A stretch of DNA of 64,000 nt, from contig JBBRLP010000014.1 of NCBI GenBank assembly GCA_038231295.1, forward strand, positions 1 to 64,000, given 5' to 3'. The notes beneath the pieces were generated by a model. The model searched no databases. It saw nothing but the letters and a program-made list of their open reading frames with translations, and was not told where the DNA came from. This stretch comes from JANXLO01 sp038231295 (GTDB taxonomy: Bacteria > Armatimonadota > Chthonomonadetes > Chthonomonadales > Chthonomonadaceae). Position numbers and translations under genes: made by a program. This document shows, piece after piece, positions 56,631 through 64,000 of this stretch. Each line of letters opens with the position of its first letter. Position 1 is the stretch's first letter.

Positions 56631-57809
56631 TCAGTGCGGGTGATGCCCGCGCCCGTAGACTTCGATTGCATGGTCATACACCTGCCGGGTGAGGGCCGCC
56701 ACACGGGGCCAGGAGAACCGCTGCGCGTAGCGGCCCGCATTCGCCGCGAGTCGTTCACGGCGTTCCGGTTCTTCCAGCAGGGCGAGAAGTTTCTGCCGGT
56801 AGTCGTCCACGTCTCCGGCCTGGAAAAGCTGAAGGCAGCCGATGCGGGCCTCAATCTCGCGAAAACAGTCCATGTCCGATGCCAGGATCGGTTTGCCGTA
56901 GGTGATCGGGAAGGTCACGGAGTAGGAGCCGGTCGCCTGGGTGTGAGGAACGAGGATCAGATCACTGCCCGCCATGACTTCCGCGATTTCGCTCTCCGGC
57001 AGGAAACCGGTCAGTGTGACGCGCTCCTCCAGTCCTGCCGCCTTGATGGCGCCTGTCAGTTGTTCCAGATAGGGCTGCATATCGGCGTTCCGCGCCCCGC
57101 CTGCGATAACGAGGCGCACGTCGGCGGGCAGGGAGGGCAGAAGTTCCAGGGTCAGCTCGTAGCCCTTATTGGGGGCGACATAGCCGAAAATCGTCAGCAC
57201 ACGTTTGCCCTCGAAGCCATACCGGGAACGAAACGCTTCTCCCCTGGCCGGTGCAGCGAGCGGTTCGGGGATGCCCGCAGGAATGATGGTCACATACTCC
57301 GGCCTCGCCCCGCGCTCGATAAGCGCGTTTCGGGCAGCGGCAGTGTGGACAATGGTCATGGCGGTGATGAAGGGGGCGATGTCCACGCTCTCACGATACG
57401 GGATATTGTTGACGAGGAACTGCTTGAGGAGGCGTTTGTGCAGGCGCGTTTCGGTGTCGAGGCGGAGGAGTTCAGCAAGGGAATAGGTCGTGTGCGCCGT
57501 GATGACCATCGGCTTTTGAATCAGATAACGCAGTTCCCAGTATCCCGTGTTTGGTTTAAGAGACCAGGGACGGCGCGGCAGAATTCCTCCCCAGAAACTG
57601 TGTTCGTGCTGAATATGCACCACGCTGATATCATCGGCATTCAGGCGCTCGGCCTGTTCCACATAGTGCGCGGTGGGCTGCCTGCCTTCGGTGATCGGCA
57701 CAATCTCTACCTCAACATCCGGCAGAGAGCGCAATCCCTCGCACAGGTCTCGTGTATAAGAGGCGATGCCACACCGGTCGCCGGTCGTCGTCACCATAGC
57801 GACTTTCAT
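56631..57809 (-). CDS. Glycosyltransferase family 4
   Basis: A 392-residue GT-B enzyme, VAMVTTTGDRCGIASYTRDLCEGLRSL at the start, RVLTIFGYVAPNKGYELTLELLPSLPADVRLVIAGG in the linker, VTLTGFLPESEIAEVMAGSDLILVPHTQATGSYSVTFPITYGKPILASDM in the acceptor/nucleotide half. It is paralogous to the gene at 36296-37444 (same opening and RDRCGIA-type motif). It is followed by GtrA gene order on the minus strand with 18 bp between. Role: envelope glycan or lipid-linked sugar transfer. Confidence 0.88.
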   Translation of the reverse strand: MKVAMVTTTGDRCGIASYTRDLCEGLRSLPDVEVEIVPITEGRQPTAHYVEQAERLNADDISVVHIQHEHSFWGGILPRRPWSLKPNTGYWELRYLIQKPMVITAHTTYSLAELLRLDTETRLHKRLLKQFLVNNIPYRESVDIAPFITAMTIVHTAAARNALIERGARPEYVTIIPAGIPEPLAAPARGEAFRSRYGFEGKRVLTIFGYVAPNKGYELTLELLPSLPADVRLVIAGGARNADMQPYLEQLTGAIKAAGLEERVTLTGFLPESEIAEVMAGSDLILVPHTQATGSYSVTFPITYGKPILASDMDCFREIEARIGCLQLFQAGDVDDYRQKLLALLEEPERRERLAANAGRYAQRFSWPRVAALTRQVYDHAIEVYGRGHHPH

Positions 57810-57827
57810 GCCTGCGCCTCCCCTGCC

Positions 57828-58286
57828 CTACTCCGCAGTTTCCGCGAATGTCCACCGTTTGTTCGCGAGAAAATTCCAGGCGGAGACAAGCACTATGGCG
57901 AGCGCTTTCGCAATGAACCAGACGGTACGCGGCGGTTCGGATTTCATCACGATCTGGTGCGTGAACAAAATAAAGACAAGCTTCATGATGCTGTTATTGA
58001 GGAGATAGCCGACGAGATTGACCGCAACAAACTTAACGTACTGCGTGTGCCTCCGAGCCGCTCCCATGCCGCGAAACGTCCACAGGCTGTTCCAGATATA
58101 GCCGTTTGTCACTGCGACCAGGAACGAAAGCGTGTTCGCCAGCAGCCAGTTCATGCCGTAAGCATCCATCAGCCGCCGCGATATAAGCACGTCCAGAGCA
58201 GTACTCGACAGACCTATCAGGCAAAACTTGACGAACTGTTTCAGATTCTCGCTTTTCGAAATCTCCGCGTTCACAGTCACAGACAT
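57828..58286 (-). CDS. GtrA-family membrane protein
   Basis: A 152-residue protein with four predicted helices (VKFCLIGLSSTALDVLISR; ANTLSFLVAVTNGYIWNSLWTFRG; FVAVNLVGYLLNNSIMKLVFILFT; WFIAKALAIVLVSAWNFLANKRWTF) and the family NxxWTF motifs. GtrA proteins are thought to flip undecaprenyl-phosphate-linked sugars, and they pair with glycosyltransferases, as here. A GGGAGA ribosome site is present. Confidence 0.9.
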   Translation of the reverse strand: MSVTVNAEISKSENLKQFVKFCLIGLSSTALDVLISRRLMDAYGMNWLLANTLSFLVAVTNGYIWNSLWTFRGMGAARRHTQYVKFVAVNLVGYLLNNSIMKLVFILFTHQIVMKSEPPRTVWFIAKALAIVLVSAWNFLANKRWTFAETAE

Positions 58287-58328
58287 ACTCTCTCCCTGTA
58301 CGGCTTAAAACTTATTTCCTTTTTCGGC

Positions 58329-58334
58329 ATTATA
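58329..58334 (-). promoter_or_regulatory. Probable -10 box of the GtrA-glycosyltransferase operon
   Basis: TATAAT on the minus strand, 42 bp before the GtrA ATG, with a leader of about 36 nt holding AGGGAGA. The -35 is not recognisable (ATGTCC at the expected place). Confidence 0.4.
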
Positions 58335-58384
58335 CCCCACGCAGGTGCGCGGGACATCGGGGAAGGATACAAGATCGCGATAAC

Positions 58385-58915
58385 CTACACTGTGGCGCGA
58401 CACCCACAGGCGAATTGCAGCAGAACAGGAGAAAGATGCAGGCTCTTCTTTCCGTGCTGATAGTGGGCGACACTGTTGTCCGAAGGATCGAAAATCACGA
58501 TGTCCTTTATTCCGTGAGCGAGGTAGAATGGCAGACTTATCTCGGTGTCTTTCTTCTCATACCCGACGCTGATGATCTCGATTACGGCTTCCGGCAGACG
58601 TGTGATGGCGCTGTCTTGCTCCGCAGGCTCCGTACAGTAAACAGCGATATCCGGGCGTTTGATGGAGCCGTCGGGAAACAAAATGGTTACATCCGCAACG
58701 GGGATACAGTCACACCCGGTCTCTCCAGCGCTGTTCAGCAGGGACATCTGAATGTCGAGCGTCTTCTTCTGGTGCCGATAGACCGGAGACGCTTCCCAGA
58801 TAGGAAGCCCGTTGACATACTCCAACTTGAATCCTTTCTGACCCCCTTCTCCCTGCTGAATCTCATTCAGGATTTGGTTGGGAGGCAGATTCATTTCCAG
58901 CGTTTGAGAAGTCAT
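58385..58915 (-). CDS. Uma2-family (DUF820) endonuclease
   Basis: A 176-residue protein of the Uma2/DUF820 family with a PD-(D/E)XK-type core: IKRPDIAVYCTEPAEQ, then LPEAVIEIISVGYEKKDTEI. This is the Asp and Glu-x-Ile/Ser-x...Lys pattern that replaces the classical DxK. These proteins are very common, often in many copies, in cyanobacteria, Deinococcota and Armatimonadota; the biological role is unclear, with restriction or mobile-element links proposed. AGGAG lies nine bases before the ATG. It has no partner gene nearby. Confidence 0.85.
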   Translation of the reverse strand: MTSQTLEMNLPPNQILNEIQQGEGGQKGFKLEYVNGLPIWEASPVYRHQKKTLDIQMSLLNSAGETGCDCIPVADVTILFPDGSIKRPDIAVYCTEPAEQDSAITRLPEAVIEIISVGYEKKDTEISLPFYLAHGIKDIVIFDPSDNSVAHYQHGKKSLHLSPVLLQFACGCRATV

Positions 58916-59069
58916 CGGACAGGTCTCCTATTCCATTCCAGGTCTCGACGGCGCAGCGCTATACCCTATAACGCGGTTTCGTTCTTCCGAAGTTCCAGCG
59001 TAAAGCGACAGGAGCCGATTCGCAACGTTGAGCCGCGCCAGACACACCGCCTGAGAAACGCCAACGAAC

Positions 59070-59106
59070 TTGCAAAATGAACGTTCTATCCTGTATAATC
59101 AGGATA
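59070..59106 (+). promoter_or_regulatory. Promoter with its -10 inside a palindrome
   Basis: TTGCAA (59070-59075), 18 bases, TATAAT (59094-59099). The -10 is framed by perfect 7-bp arms TATCCTG (59087-59093) and CAGGATA (59100-59106). A dimeric protein bound there would cover the -10. The leader to the CBS-DUF1385 start is about 73 nt. Confidence 0.65.
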
Positions 59107-59178
59107 ATGGTCAGGGCAGCCTGCCCCGGCGCTGTGCGTACCGGGTTTGCGGGAGTTCGCCGAACAGGATAGTCTTTT

Positions 59179-60381
59179 ATGTCCGAAACTAGCGCTTCGC
59201 CGCAGTCCAGTCTGCGCTCCGTTCTCCGCTCTGCTCCCCTGCTCGCGCCGGAGGATAGTCTGCGCCGCTGTCTACAGGTGTCGCGGTTCCAGCCGCTTCT
59301 CTCGCTCCCCGTTGTCGAGAACGGCAGGCTCAGGGGAATGGTTGCCCTCAGCGACCTGCTGCCTCTCCTCGCTGAAGAGGCGGGGGAGGGCCGTGATAGC
59401 CGACTGGATGCGCCCGTCGCTGGTATCATGCAAGCCCCGATAGTCACGGCAAGTCCTGAGATGACGACAGACGCAATCGGCAGACTGTGCGCCCTGCACC
59501 GCCTGTCCGAAGTTCCCGTTGTGGATGATCGGGGCTATTATCTCGGCATGGTCAGCGCGGCGGACCTGCTTTTGCCCGATGCTCCGATGCCGCGCCCGGC
59601 GCGAATCGGCGGGATGGCAACTCCTTTTGGCGTCTATCTGACCGATGGAACGGTGCGTGCGGGGGCAAACGATTTCGCGCTCGTCACGACCGGCGTGATG
59701 ATGACGCTGCTCTACAGCAGTTCCTATCTGATCGTTCTGGGGGCCGGGATGCTCCTGAACCGATTTGCCCATCTGCCGAATCCGCATCTTTTAGATCCGG
59801 ACTACGCCCCCCCTGCCTCGCAGCCTCTGATGGGACTGGTTTCGGTGGGACTGAGCGTGGTGGTGCTGGCGCTCTTTATGCTCTTGATGCGGGCCAGCAG
59901 GCTTGCCGGATTCCATGCCGCCGAGCATCAGACCGTCCATGCCGTGGAGCGCGGCGAAAACCTTCTCCCAACGATTGTCCAGCGGATGCCGCGACCTCAT
60001 CCGCGCTGCGGGACCAATCTGGTGGCAGCCGTCATGGTGTTTTCGACACTCTCGCAGGCGTTCGCATATATCCCGGCTCTGGATGGCGGAATCGCACAGA
60101 TTGCCGCGATTCTCGCGACCCTGTTCACCTGGCGCAGCGTCGGAACGTTCCTGCAGGAGCGGTTCACGACGCGCCCCGCCACCGACCGTGAACTCCGCAG
60201 TGGGATCGCCGCCGGACAGGAACTGTTGAACCGGTTTGTATCCAGCCCACCCAGTCGCCCCACTGTGCTTCAGCGTGTCTGGTTCTCCGGGATGATACAG
60301 GTAATGAGCGGGATGGGCCTCACCTATGCGGTCTACTATCTGGGCTGGCTCGTCTGGAAACGGTTCGTAGGAACCGTGTAA
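59179..60381 (+). CDS. CBS-domain DUF1385 membrane protein
   Basis: A 400-residue protein joining a pair of CBS domains (about 8-135: DSLRRCLQVSRFQPLLSLPVVENGRLRGMVALSDLLPLL and VTASPEMTTDAIGRLCALHRLSEVPVVDDRGYYLGMVSAADLLL) to a DUF1385 domain (about 142-400). The latter has RIGGMATPFGVYLTDGTVRAG, FHAAEHQTVHAVERGENL and MPRPHPRCGTN, with four or five membrane helices between and after. His, Glu and Cys in the last two motifs could bind metal. DUF1385 proteins normally lack CBS domains, which sense adenosine ligands. Function unknown. It precedes argS by 24 bp and may share its promoter. Confidence 0.85.
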   Translation: MSETSASPQSSLRSVLRSAPLLAPEDSLRRCLQVSRFQPLLSLPVVENGRLRGMVALSDLLPLLAEEAGEGRDSRLDAPVAGIMQAPIVTASPEMTTDAIGRLCALHRLSEVPVVDDRGYYLGMVSAADLLLPDAPMPRPARIGGMATPFGVYLTDGTVRAGANDFALVTTGVMMTLLYSSSYLIVLGAGMLLNRFAHLPNPHLLDPDYAPPASQPLMGLVSVGLSVVVLALFMLLMRASRLAGFHAAEHQTVHAVERGENLLPTIVQRMPRPHPRCGTNLVAAVMVFSTLSQAFAYIPALDGGIAQIAAILATLFTWRSVGTFLQERFTTRPATDRELRSGIAAGQELLNRFVSSPPSRPTVLQRVWFSGMIQVMSGMGLTYAVYYLGWLVWKRFVGTV

Positions 60382-60405
60382 ACAGTGTGCTGAAGGAGTT
60401 TCTGT

Positions 60406-62172
60406 GTGATAACTGATGATCTTGCCTCCCTTGTCCGCAGCGCGGTACTGGCCGCACGGGATGCCGGGGAGTTTTCGCTTTCCGAAGAGGATTTCGCCGT
60501 GCCGCTGGTCACGCCACGCCAGAAAGAGCATGGGGATTTCTCCAGCACGGTGGCGCTCTCGCTCAAAAAAGCCACGGGAATGAACGACAGCCGTGAGATC
60601 GCCGCCCGCATCCTGCGGCACCTTCCCCCGGAGAACCCGCTGATCGAGAGTACCGACGTCGCGGGGCCGGGCTTCATCAATTTTCACCTCAAACCCGACT
60701 GGCTCCATGCCGTTTTGCCACGCATTGAGGTCGAAGACGCCTGCTATGGCACGACCAACTCGCGCAGTGGCGAAAAGGTTCTGATCGAGTTCGTCAGCGC
60801 CAATCCGACCGGCCCTATCAGCGTAGTCAACGGTCGTGCGGCCGCGCTTGGCGATGTCCTGGGCAATCTGCTTGCGGCGCAGGGCTGTCAGGTCGGGCGT
60901 GAGTTCTACATCAACGATGCCCTGAATTCGACGCAGATGGAGATTTTCGCCGAATCGGTGATCGCCCGGTATCTCCAGCAGAACGGCTATCCCCTCCACT
61001 TCGCGGACGGACGCACGGAACCGGGCGTCCCACAAGCCGAGAGCGTGGGCGAGTTCGTCCCGGCGGAATTCCCGGAAAAAGGCTACCCCGGCGACTACGT
61101 GCGCGAAATCGCCGAGAAGATTATGGGAGAGGTCGGCGCTAAGTATGTGCGCTCAGACGAGGATGAACGCCGAGCTTACTTCCGCACTGCCACGCTGCGC
61201 TACATGATTGCCTCCCAACGGGCAGCGCTCGAGGCGTTCGGCCTGCACTACGACACCTGGTTCTTCGAGAGCAGTCTGTACGAGTCGGACGCGGTCGAAC
61301 AGACGATTGCGAAACTGAAAGAGCGCGGTTACGCCTACGAGAAGGACGGCGCACTCTGGCTGCGCTCCACTGCCCTCGGAGACGACAAAGACCGGGTTCT
61401 GGTACGTTCCAACGAGAAGGCTACCTACATCGCCGCCGATGCCGCCTACCACGACAACAAATTTCAGCGCGGCTATACCCATCTGATCAACATCTGGGGC
61501 GCCGATCATCACGGCTATGTGGCTCGACTCAAGGCAGGAGTCGCCGCTCTGGGTTACGACCCGAAACGTCTGGAGATCGTGCTGACTCAGATGGTGTCTC
61601 TGGTTCGGGACGGCGAGGCTGTCATCGGGGGTAAGCGCAAGGGCAACGTCATCGAGCTGAAGGAAGACCTTATCGAAGAGATCGGCAAGGATGCCGCCCG
61701 CTTCTACTTCCTGCTCAACTCCTACGAGACGCCCGCAACGGTGGATGTGGAACTCGCGAAGAAGCAGAGCAACGACAACCCGGTCTACTATGTTCAGTAC
61801 GCACACGCCCGCCTTAGCAACATTCTCCGCACTGCCGAGGCACGCGGCCTAATGCGGAAACCCGCTCAGGATATCGGTCTCGCCGCGCTGACGCATCCGA
61901 GCGAACTGGACGTGCTGCGAAAACTGACCGACTATCCGGCGGAGGTCACCACTGCGGCGACCGACTACGCCCCGCACCGGCTCACACGATTCGGCATGGA
62001 CCTTGCCAGCCTGCTCAACGTGTTCTATGAGAACTGCCGTGTTCTGCCCGGCACCGAGGAGAATATCTCGCCCGAAGTCACCGCCGCACGGCTCGCGCTG
62101 GTGAATGGGGCGCGAATCGTCCTTCGAAATCTCCTGACGATGCTGGGAATCTCCGCTCCTGAGAAGATGTAA
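60406..62172 (+). CDS. argS: Arginyl-tRNA synthetase, both class I signatures altered
   Basis: A 588-residue ArgRS by overall layout: N-terminal additional domain (KEHGDFSSTVALSLKKATGMN), Rossmann core, and DALR anticodon domain (DNPVYYVQYAHARLSNILR). The catalytic signatures deviate. Where the family has SANPTGPLHVGHGRGA, this protein has ISVVNGR (S139-V-V-N142), losing both HIGH histidines; where KMSKR is expected it has IGGKR (407-411), keeping only the second Lys. Divergent ArgRS forms of this type exist, so activity is plausible, but the residues that hold ATP in classical enzymes are missing. It starts with GTG, seven bases after AAGGAG. Whether it is the only ArgRS of the cell is unknown. 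Confidence 0.9.
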   Translation: MITDDLASLVRSAVLAARDAGEFSLSEEDFAVPLVTPRQKEHGDFSSTVALSLKKATGMNDSREIAARILRHLPPENPLIESTDVAGPGFINFHLKPDWLHAVLPRIEVEDACYGTTNSRSGEKVLIEFVSANPTGPISVVNGRAAALGDVLGNLLAAQGCQVGREFYINDALNSTQMEIFAESVIARYLQQNGYPLHFADGRTEPGVPQAESVGEFVPAEFPEKGYPGDYVREIAEKIMGEVGAKYVRSDEDERRAYFRTATLRYMIASQRAALEAFGLHYDTWFFESSLYESDAVEQTIAKLKERGYAYEKDGALWLRSTALGDDKDRVLVRSNEKATYIAADAAYHDNKFQRGYTHLINIWGADHHGYVARLKAGVAALGYDPKRLEIVLTQMVSLVRDGEAVIGGKRKGNVIELKEDLIEEIGKDAARFYFLLNSYETPATVDVELAKKQSNDNPVYYVQYAHARLSNILRTAEARGLMRKPAQDIGLAALTHPSELDVLRKLTDYPAEVTTAATDYAPHRLTRFGMDLASLLNVFYENCRVLPGTEENISPEVTAARLALVNGARIVLRNLLTMLGISAPEKM

Positions 62173-62261
62173 CGGGGCGCAATGAACGAACTTTCTTCGC
62201 CCGCAGGCTCGTCCATTCAGACGAAGGGGCCACCCATAAGACCCTGGAAAGCAGGCCATCT

Positions 62262-62612
62262 ATGTTTGCCATGAACTTCTATGCCGAGTACTACGAAGAG
62301 GTACTCCGCAACGGTCGTAAAACGATAACCATCCGCCTCGGCGACAAAGCCGACAAATATCAGGCGGGAATGCTCATCTGGGTGACTGTCGGGCCACGCT
62401 TCGGGCGGCGGCAGAAACTCTTCACGGCTATACTGGATCGTGTGGAAGTCAAAACGATAGACCAGCTTTCGCCGCGTGAAATCCAGAAAGAGAATCCGGA
62501 GTTCCGCACCTCCGAAGACATTATCCATCTGATGCGGCGCATCTATTCCGACGACATCTCGGTGGAAGACACGGTGACGGTGATTCACTTCTCGCCGGTA
62601 GACGAGTATTGA
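62262..62612 (+). CDS. ASCH-domain protein
   Basis: A 116-residue ASCH protein (MNFYAEYYEEVLRNGRKTITIRLGDKADKYQAGMLIWVTVGPRFG), a PUA-like beta barrel that binds RNA or modified nucleosides. The conserved Lys/Arg pair (GRKTITIR) lines the pocket in the family. An ATG at 62271 is an alternative start. It lies 89 bp after argS and may be co-transcribed with it. Confidence 0.82.
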   Translation: MFAMNFYAEYYEEVLRNGRKTITIRLGDKADKYQAGMLIWVTVGPRFGRRQKLFTAILDRVEVKTIDQLSPREIQKENPEFRTSEDIIHLMRRIYSDDISVEDTVTVIHFSPVDEY

Positions 62613-62680
62613 GTTTCTACCGCGTTCTACGCCTGCTTATTCCGCTATTTCTGGTGCATCGCCCCGAAAGCCTCACGCCT

Positions 62681-64000
62681 ATGCAACGAAGCGCGTATCC
62701 GACACTAAATGCCAGCCTGCAGCGACTGATTCCGGGTCTGTCCCTCGCTCTGGTCAGTCTCCTCGCCTCGATTCCCGGCAAAGCGCAGCAAGCGTCTGCC
62801 ACCGGACAGGCGGCGCCGCCGAGTATTCACGAGGAGGTCTATATTGATCATGGCGGCGCGAAACACCCCTGGACAATCACCTCCTCGCACTCGCTGCTGT
62901 GGGAAGGGACGCCCTATCTACCGGTGGGCGGCACGTTTGCGCCGCGTTCGCTTCAGGACGACTCAGACGCCGCCTGGCAGGAGGACGTTCGCAGCCTGAA
63001 CAGCCTGAAAGCAAAGGGCATTCTCGACCTCCTTCTCACCCCGTCAAAATCGCTGCCTGCAATTCCGCTGGCTTCGTTTCAGCGTCTGCTGGACTACCTC
63101 GATACCAACGGCTTTCGCTACGGCCTGAGTTTTGGCCCCGGCCTGACCAAGCCCCTCTCCGGAGTCGTTGTCAAACCCGCGAACTACCGCTATTTTGAAG
63201 CCGACAGCCTGACCGCCCACTGGCGAGCCTCTAACGCCGATAAGGGCTTTGTCGCCATTGTCGAGGACAACGGCAGCGGAGAGTTTCGGATCGTCAAAAG
63301 CGACACCTACACGATCAAGGACAACTTCCTGAGCGTTCCTCTGGAGCCTGTCAAGAACTCCGGCAGACTGATTGGCCTCCTCTATCCCCACAAGACCCTG
63401 CCGACCGGAACCGAAGGCGCACTGCCCGATCTGTGGAGCGGCTTTGACGACTATCGCGACCAACTGCTGGCTTATCTCGGACAGGTCAAATTCGGCAAGG
63501 GGCTGCGATTCCTGCTCGATCCCCTGGCACGGCATCTGGGGTTGGCAGGCGAATTCGAGACGATTATCCCCGAATCGGAAGCCTTCCGCCTGGAGTGGGA
63601 AAGCTATCTCAGCCGCATCTATCCCGGCGTAGAAGACGCGAAGGCGCGTTGGGCGATGATGGAGACCGATCTAAAGTCGTTTGACGAGCTGTCCCGTCTC
63701 GTTCCGCTCTGGCAGGGCAATCGCGGCATCGGCTATCTCTACGACCCGCAGGGCGATAAGATGCTGCGGGTCGACTCCACGAAACCCGGCTTCTGGCAGG
63801 ACTTCTACACGTTCCGCAATCAGAGTATCGCCGGTTATATGAAGAGCATCGCCAGTGTCTTGAAGCATCAGGTCGCGGACGTGCCGGTGGTCTATACCTG
63901 GACTCAGAATCACCCGATCTTCTTCAACGGCGATACGGATGGCTTCGACGGGTACGGCCTCGCGACGCATGGCACTCCGTCCGTCGCCCGTCAACTCGGC
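62681..64000 (+). CDS. Secreted protein of unknown function, cut by the window edge
   Basis: The frame from ATG 62681 is open to the last base (440 codons seen). It has a signal peptide (LQRLIPGLSLALVSLLASIPGKAQQA) and then a mature part with strands and aromatic residues (HHPWTITSSHSLLWEGTPYLPVGGTF; ADVPVVYTWTQNHPIFFNGDTDGFDGYG). The layout resembles large exported enzymes with a glycosidase-like barrel (for example GH42-like), but no catalytic motif is certain in this part. A TTG frame start at 62609 overlaps the ASCH stop; I prefer the ATG for its signal peptide. The full product is longer than shown. Confidence 0.7.
   Translation, partial: MQRSAYPTLNASLQRLIPGLSLALVSLLASIPGKAQQASATGQAAPPSIHEEVYIDHGGAKHPWTITSSHSLLWEGTPYLPVGGTFAPRSLQDDSDAAWQEDVRSLNSLKAKGILDLLLTPSKSLPAIPLASFQRLLDYLDTNGFRYGLSFGPGLTKPLSGVVVKPANYRYFEADSLTAHWRASNADKGFVAIVEDNGSGEFRIVKSDTYTIKDNFLSVPLEPVKNSGRLIGLLYPHKTLPTGTEGALPDLWSGFDDYRDQLLAYLGQVKFGKGLRFLLDPLARHLGLAGEFETIIPESEAFRLEWESYLSRIYPGVEDAKARWAMMETDLKSFDELSRLVPLWQGNRGIGYLYDPQGDKMLRVDSTKPGFWQDFYTFRNQSIAGYMKSIASVLKHQVADVPVVYTWTQNHPIFFNGDTDGFDGYGLATHGTPSVARQLG

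Overview
The window reads as chromosomal DNA of a GC-rich, diderm bacterium. A TolC-like outer-membrane channel, a long membrane-fusion protein, a PEP-CTERM exported protein and a lipoprotein point to an outer membrane. RqcH, efp-accB-accC linkage, DUF1385 and a gerM/murI/rph/rdgB cluster point to a Terrabacteria-type lineage. Together with a class III prepilin-like gene, a tricorn protease and many secreted proteins of unknown function, this fits Armatimonadota or a close relative. That placement is inference; no rRNA lies in the window, and I saw no tRNA or CRISPR array. Several starts are GTG, and at least two promoters place TATAAT five bases before the ATG, which implies leaderless mRNAs.

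Layout. 1-8134 (minus): a MarR-type regulator heads a drug- or peptide-efflux operon (TolC-like, membrane-fusion protein, MacB-type permease, Gly-rich exported protein, ATPase, 66-aa membrane protein) that runs into a decayed RHS core fragment. 8205-14048 (minus): efp, a Cys-rich membrane protein, a divergent accB, a prepilin-like gene, accC and a secreted SGNH hydrolase. 14159-22513: a Pro-rich membrane protein, leaderless rqcH, a regulator-tricorn protease pair with a clear promoter and operator repeats, an acyltransferase and a PEP-CTERM PA14-like protein. 22638-26177 (minus): an alpha-beta fused 2-oxoacid dehydrogenase E1 and a secreted protein. 26239-28999 (minus): a BtuD/FepC-class ABC ATPase and an ArsR-type regulator fused to a CarH-like B12-binding module, separated by 445 bp of promoter and hairpin signals.

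29155-34839: a solitary DUF2357-type PD-(D/E)XK nuclease, then a sugar ABC importer operon with an oxidoreductase. 34903-36295: a metallophosphoesterase preceded by a 598-bp intergenic region. That region holds a duplicated promoter, a 154-bp multi-hairpin element between the promoter copies, a 132-bp MITE-like element and GGAATC-centred palindromes. 36296-40044 (minus): a membrane protein, PfkB kinase and glycosyltransferase operon, and an exported protein. 40818-45474: aspS, a secreted caspase-like protein with an EF-hand loop, and a YihY/BrkB membrane protein. 45557-50417 (minus): amidase, GerMN lipoprotein, murI, rph and rdgB.

50791-58915: an SDR enzyme and orphan histidine kinase, kynU-kynB, a HAD phosphatase with PPK2, a glycosyltransferase-GtrA pair ending in the same palindromes seen at 36.2 kb, and a Uma2 endonuclease. 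59070-64000 (plus): a CBS-DUF1385 fusion with a palindrome-framed promoter, an arginyl-tRNA synthetase with both class I signatures altered, an ASCH protein, and a secreted protein cut by the window edge.

The strongest candidates for undescribed biology are the multi-hairpin element with duplicated promoters at 35751-36028, the ArsR-B12 regulator with its ABC neighbour, the divergent AccB/AccC pair, and the Ca-site caspase-like protein.
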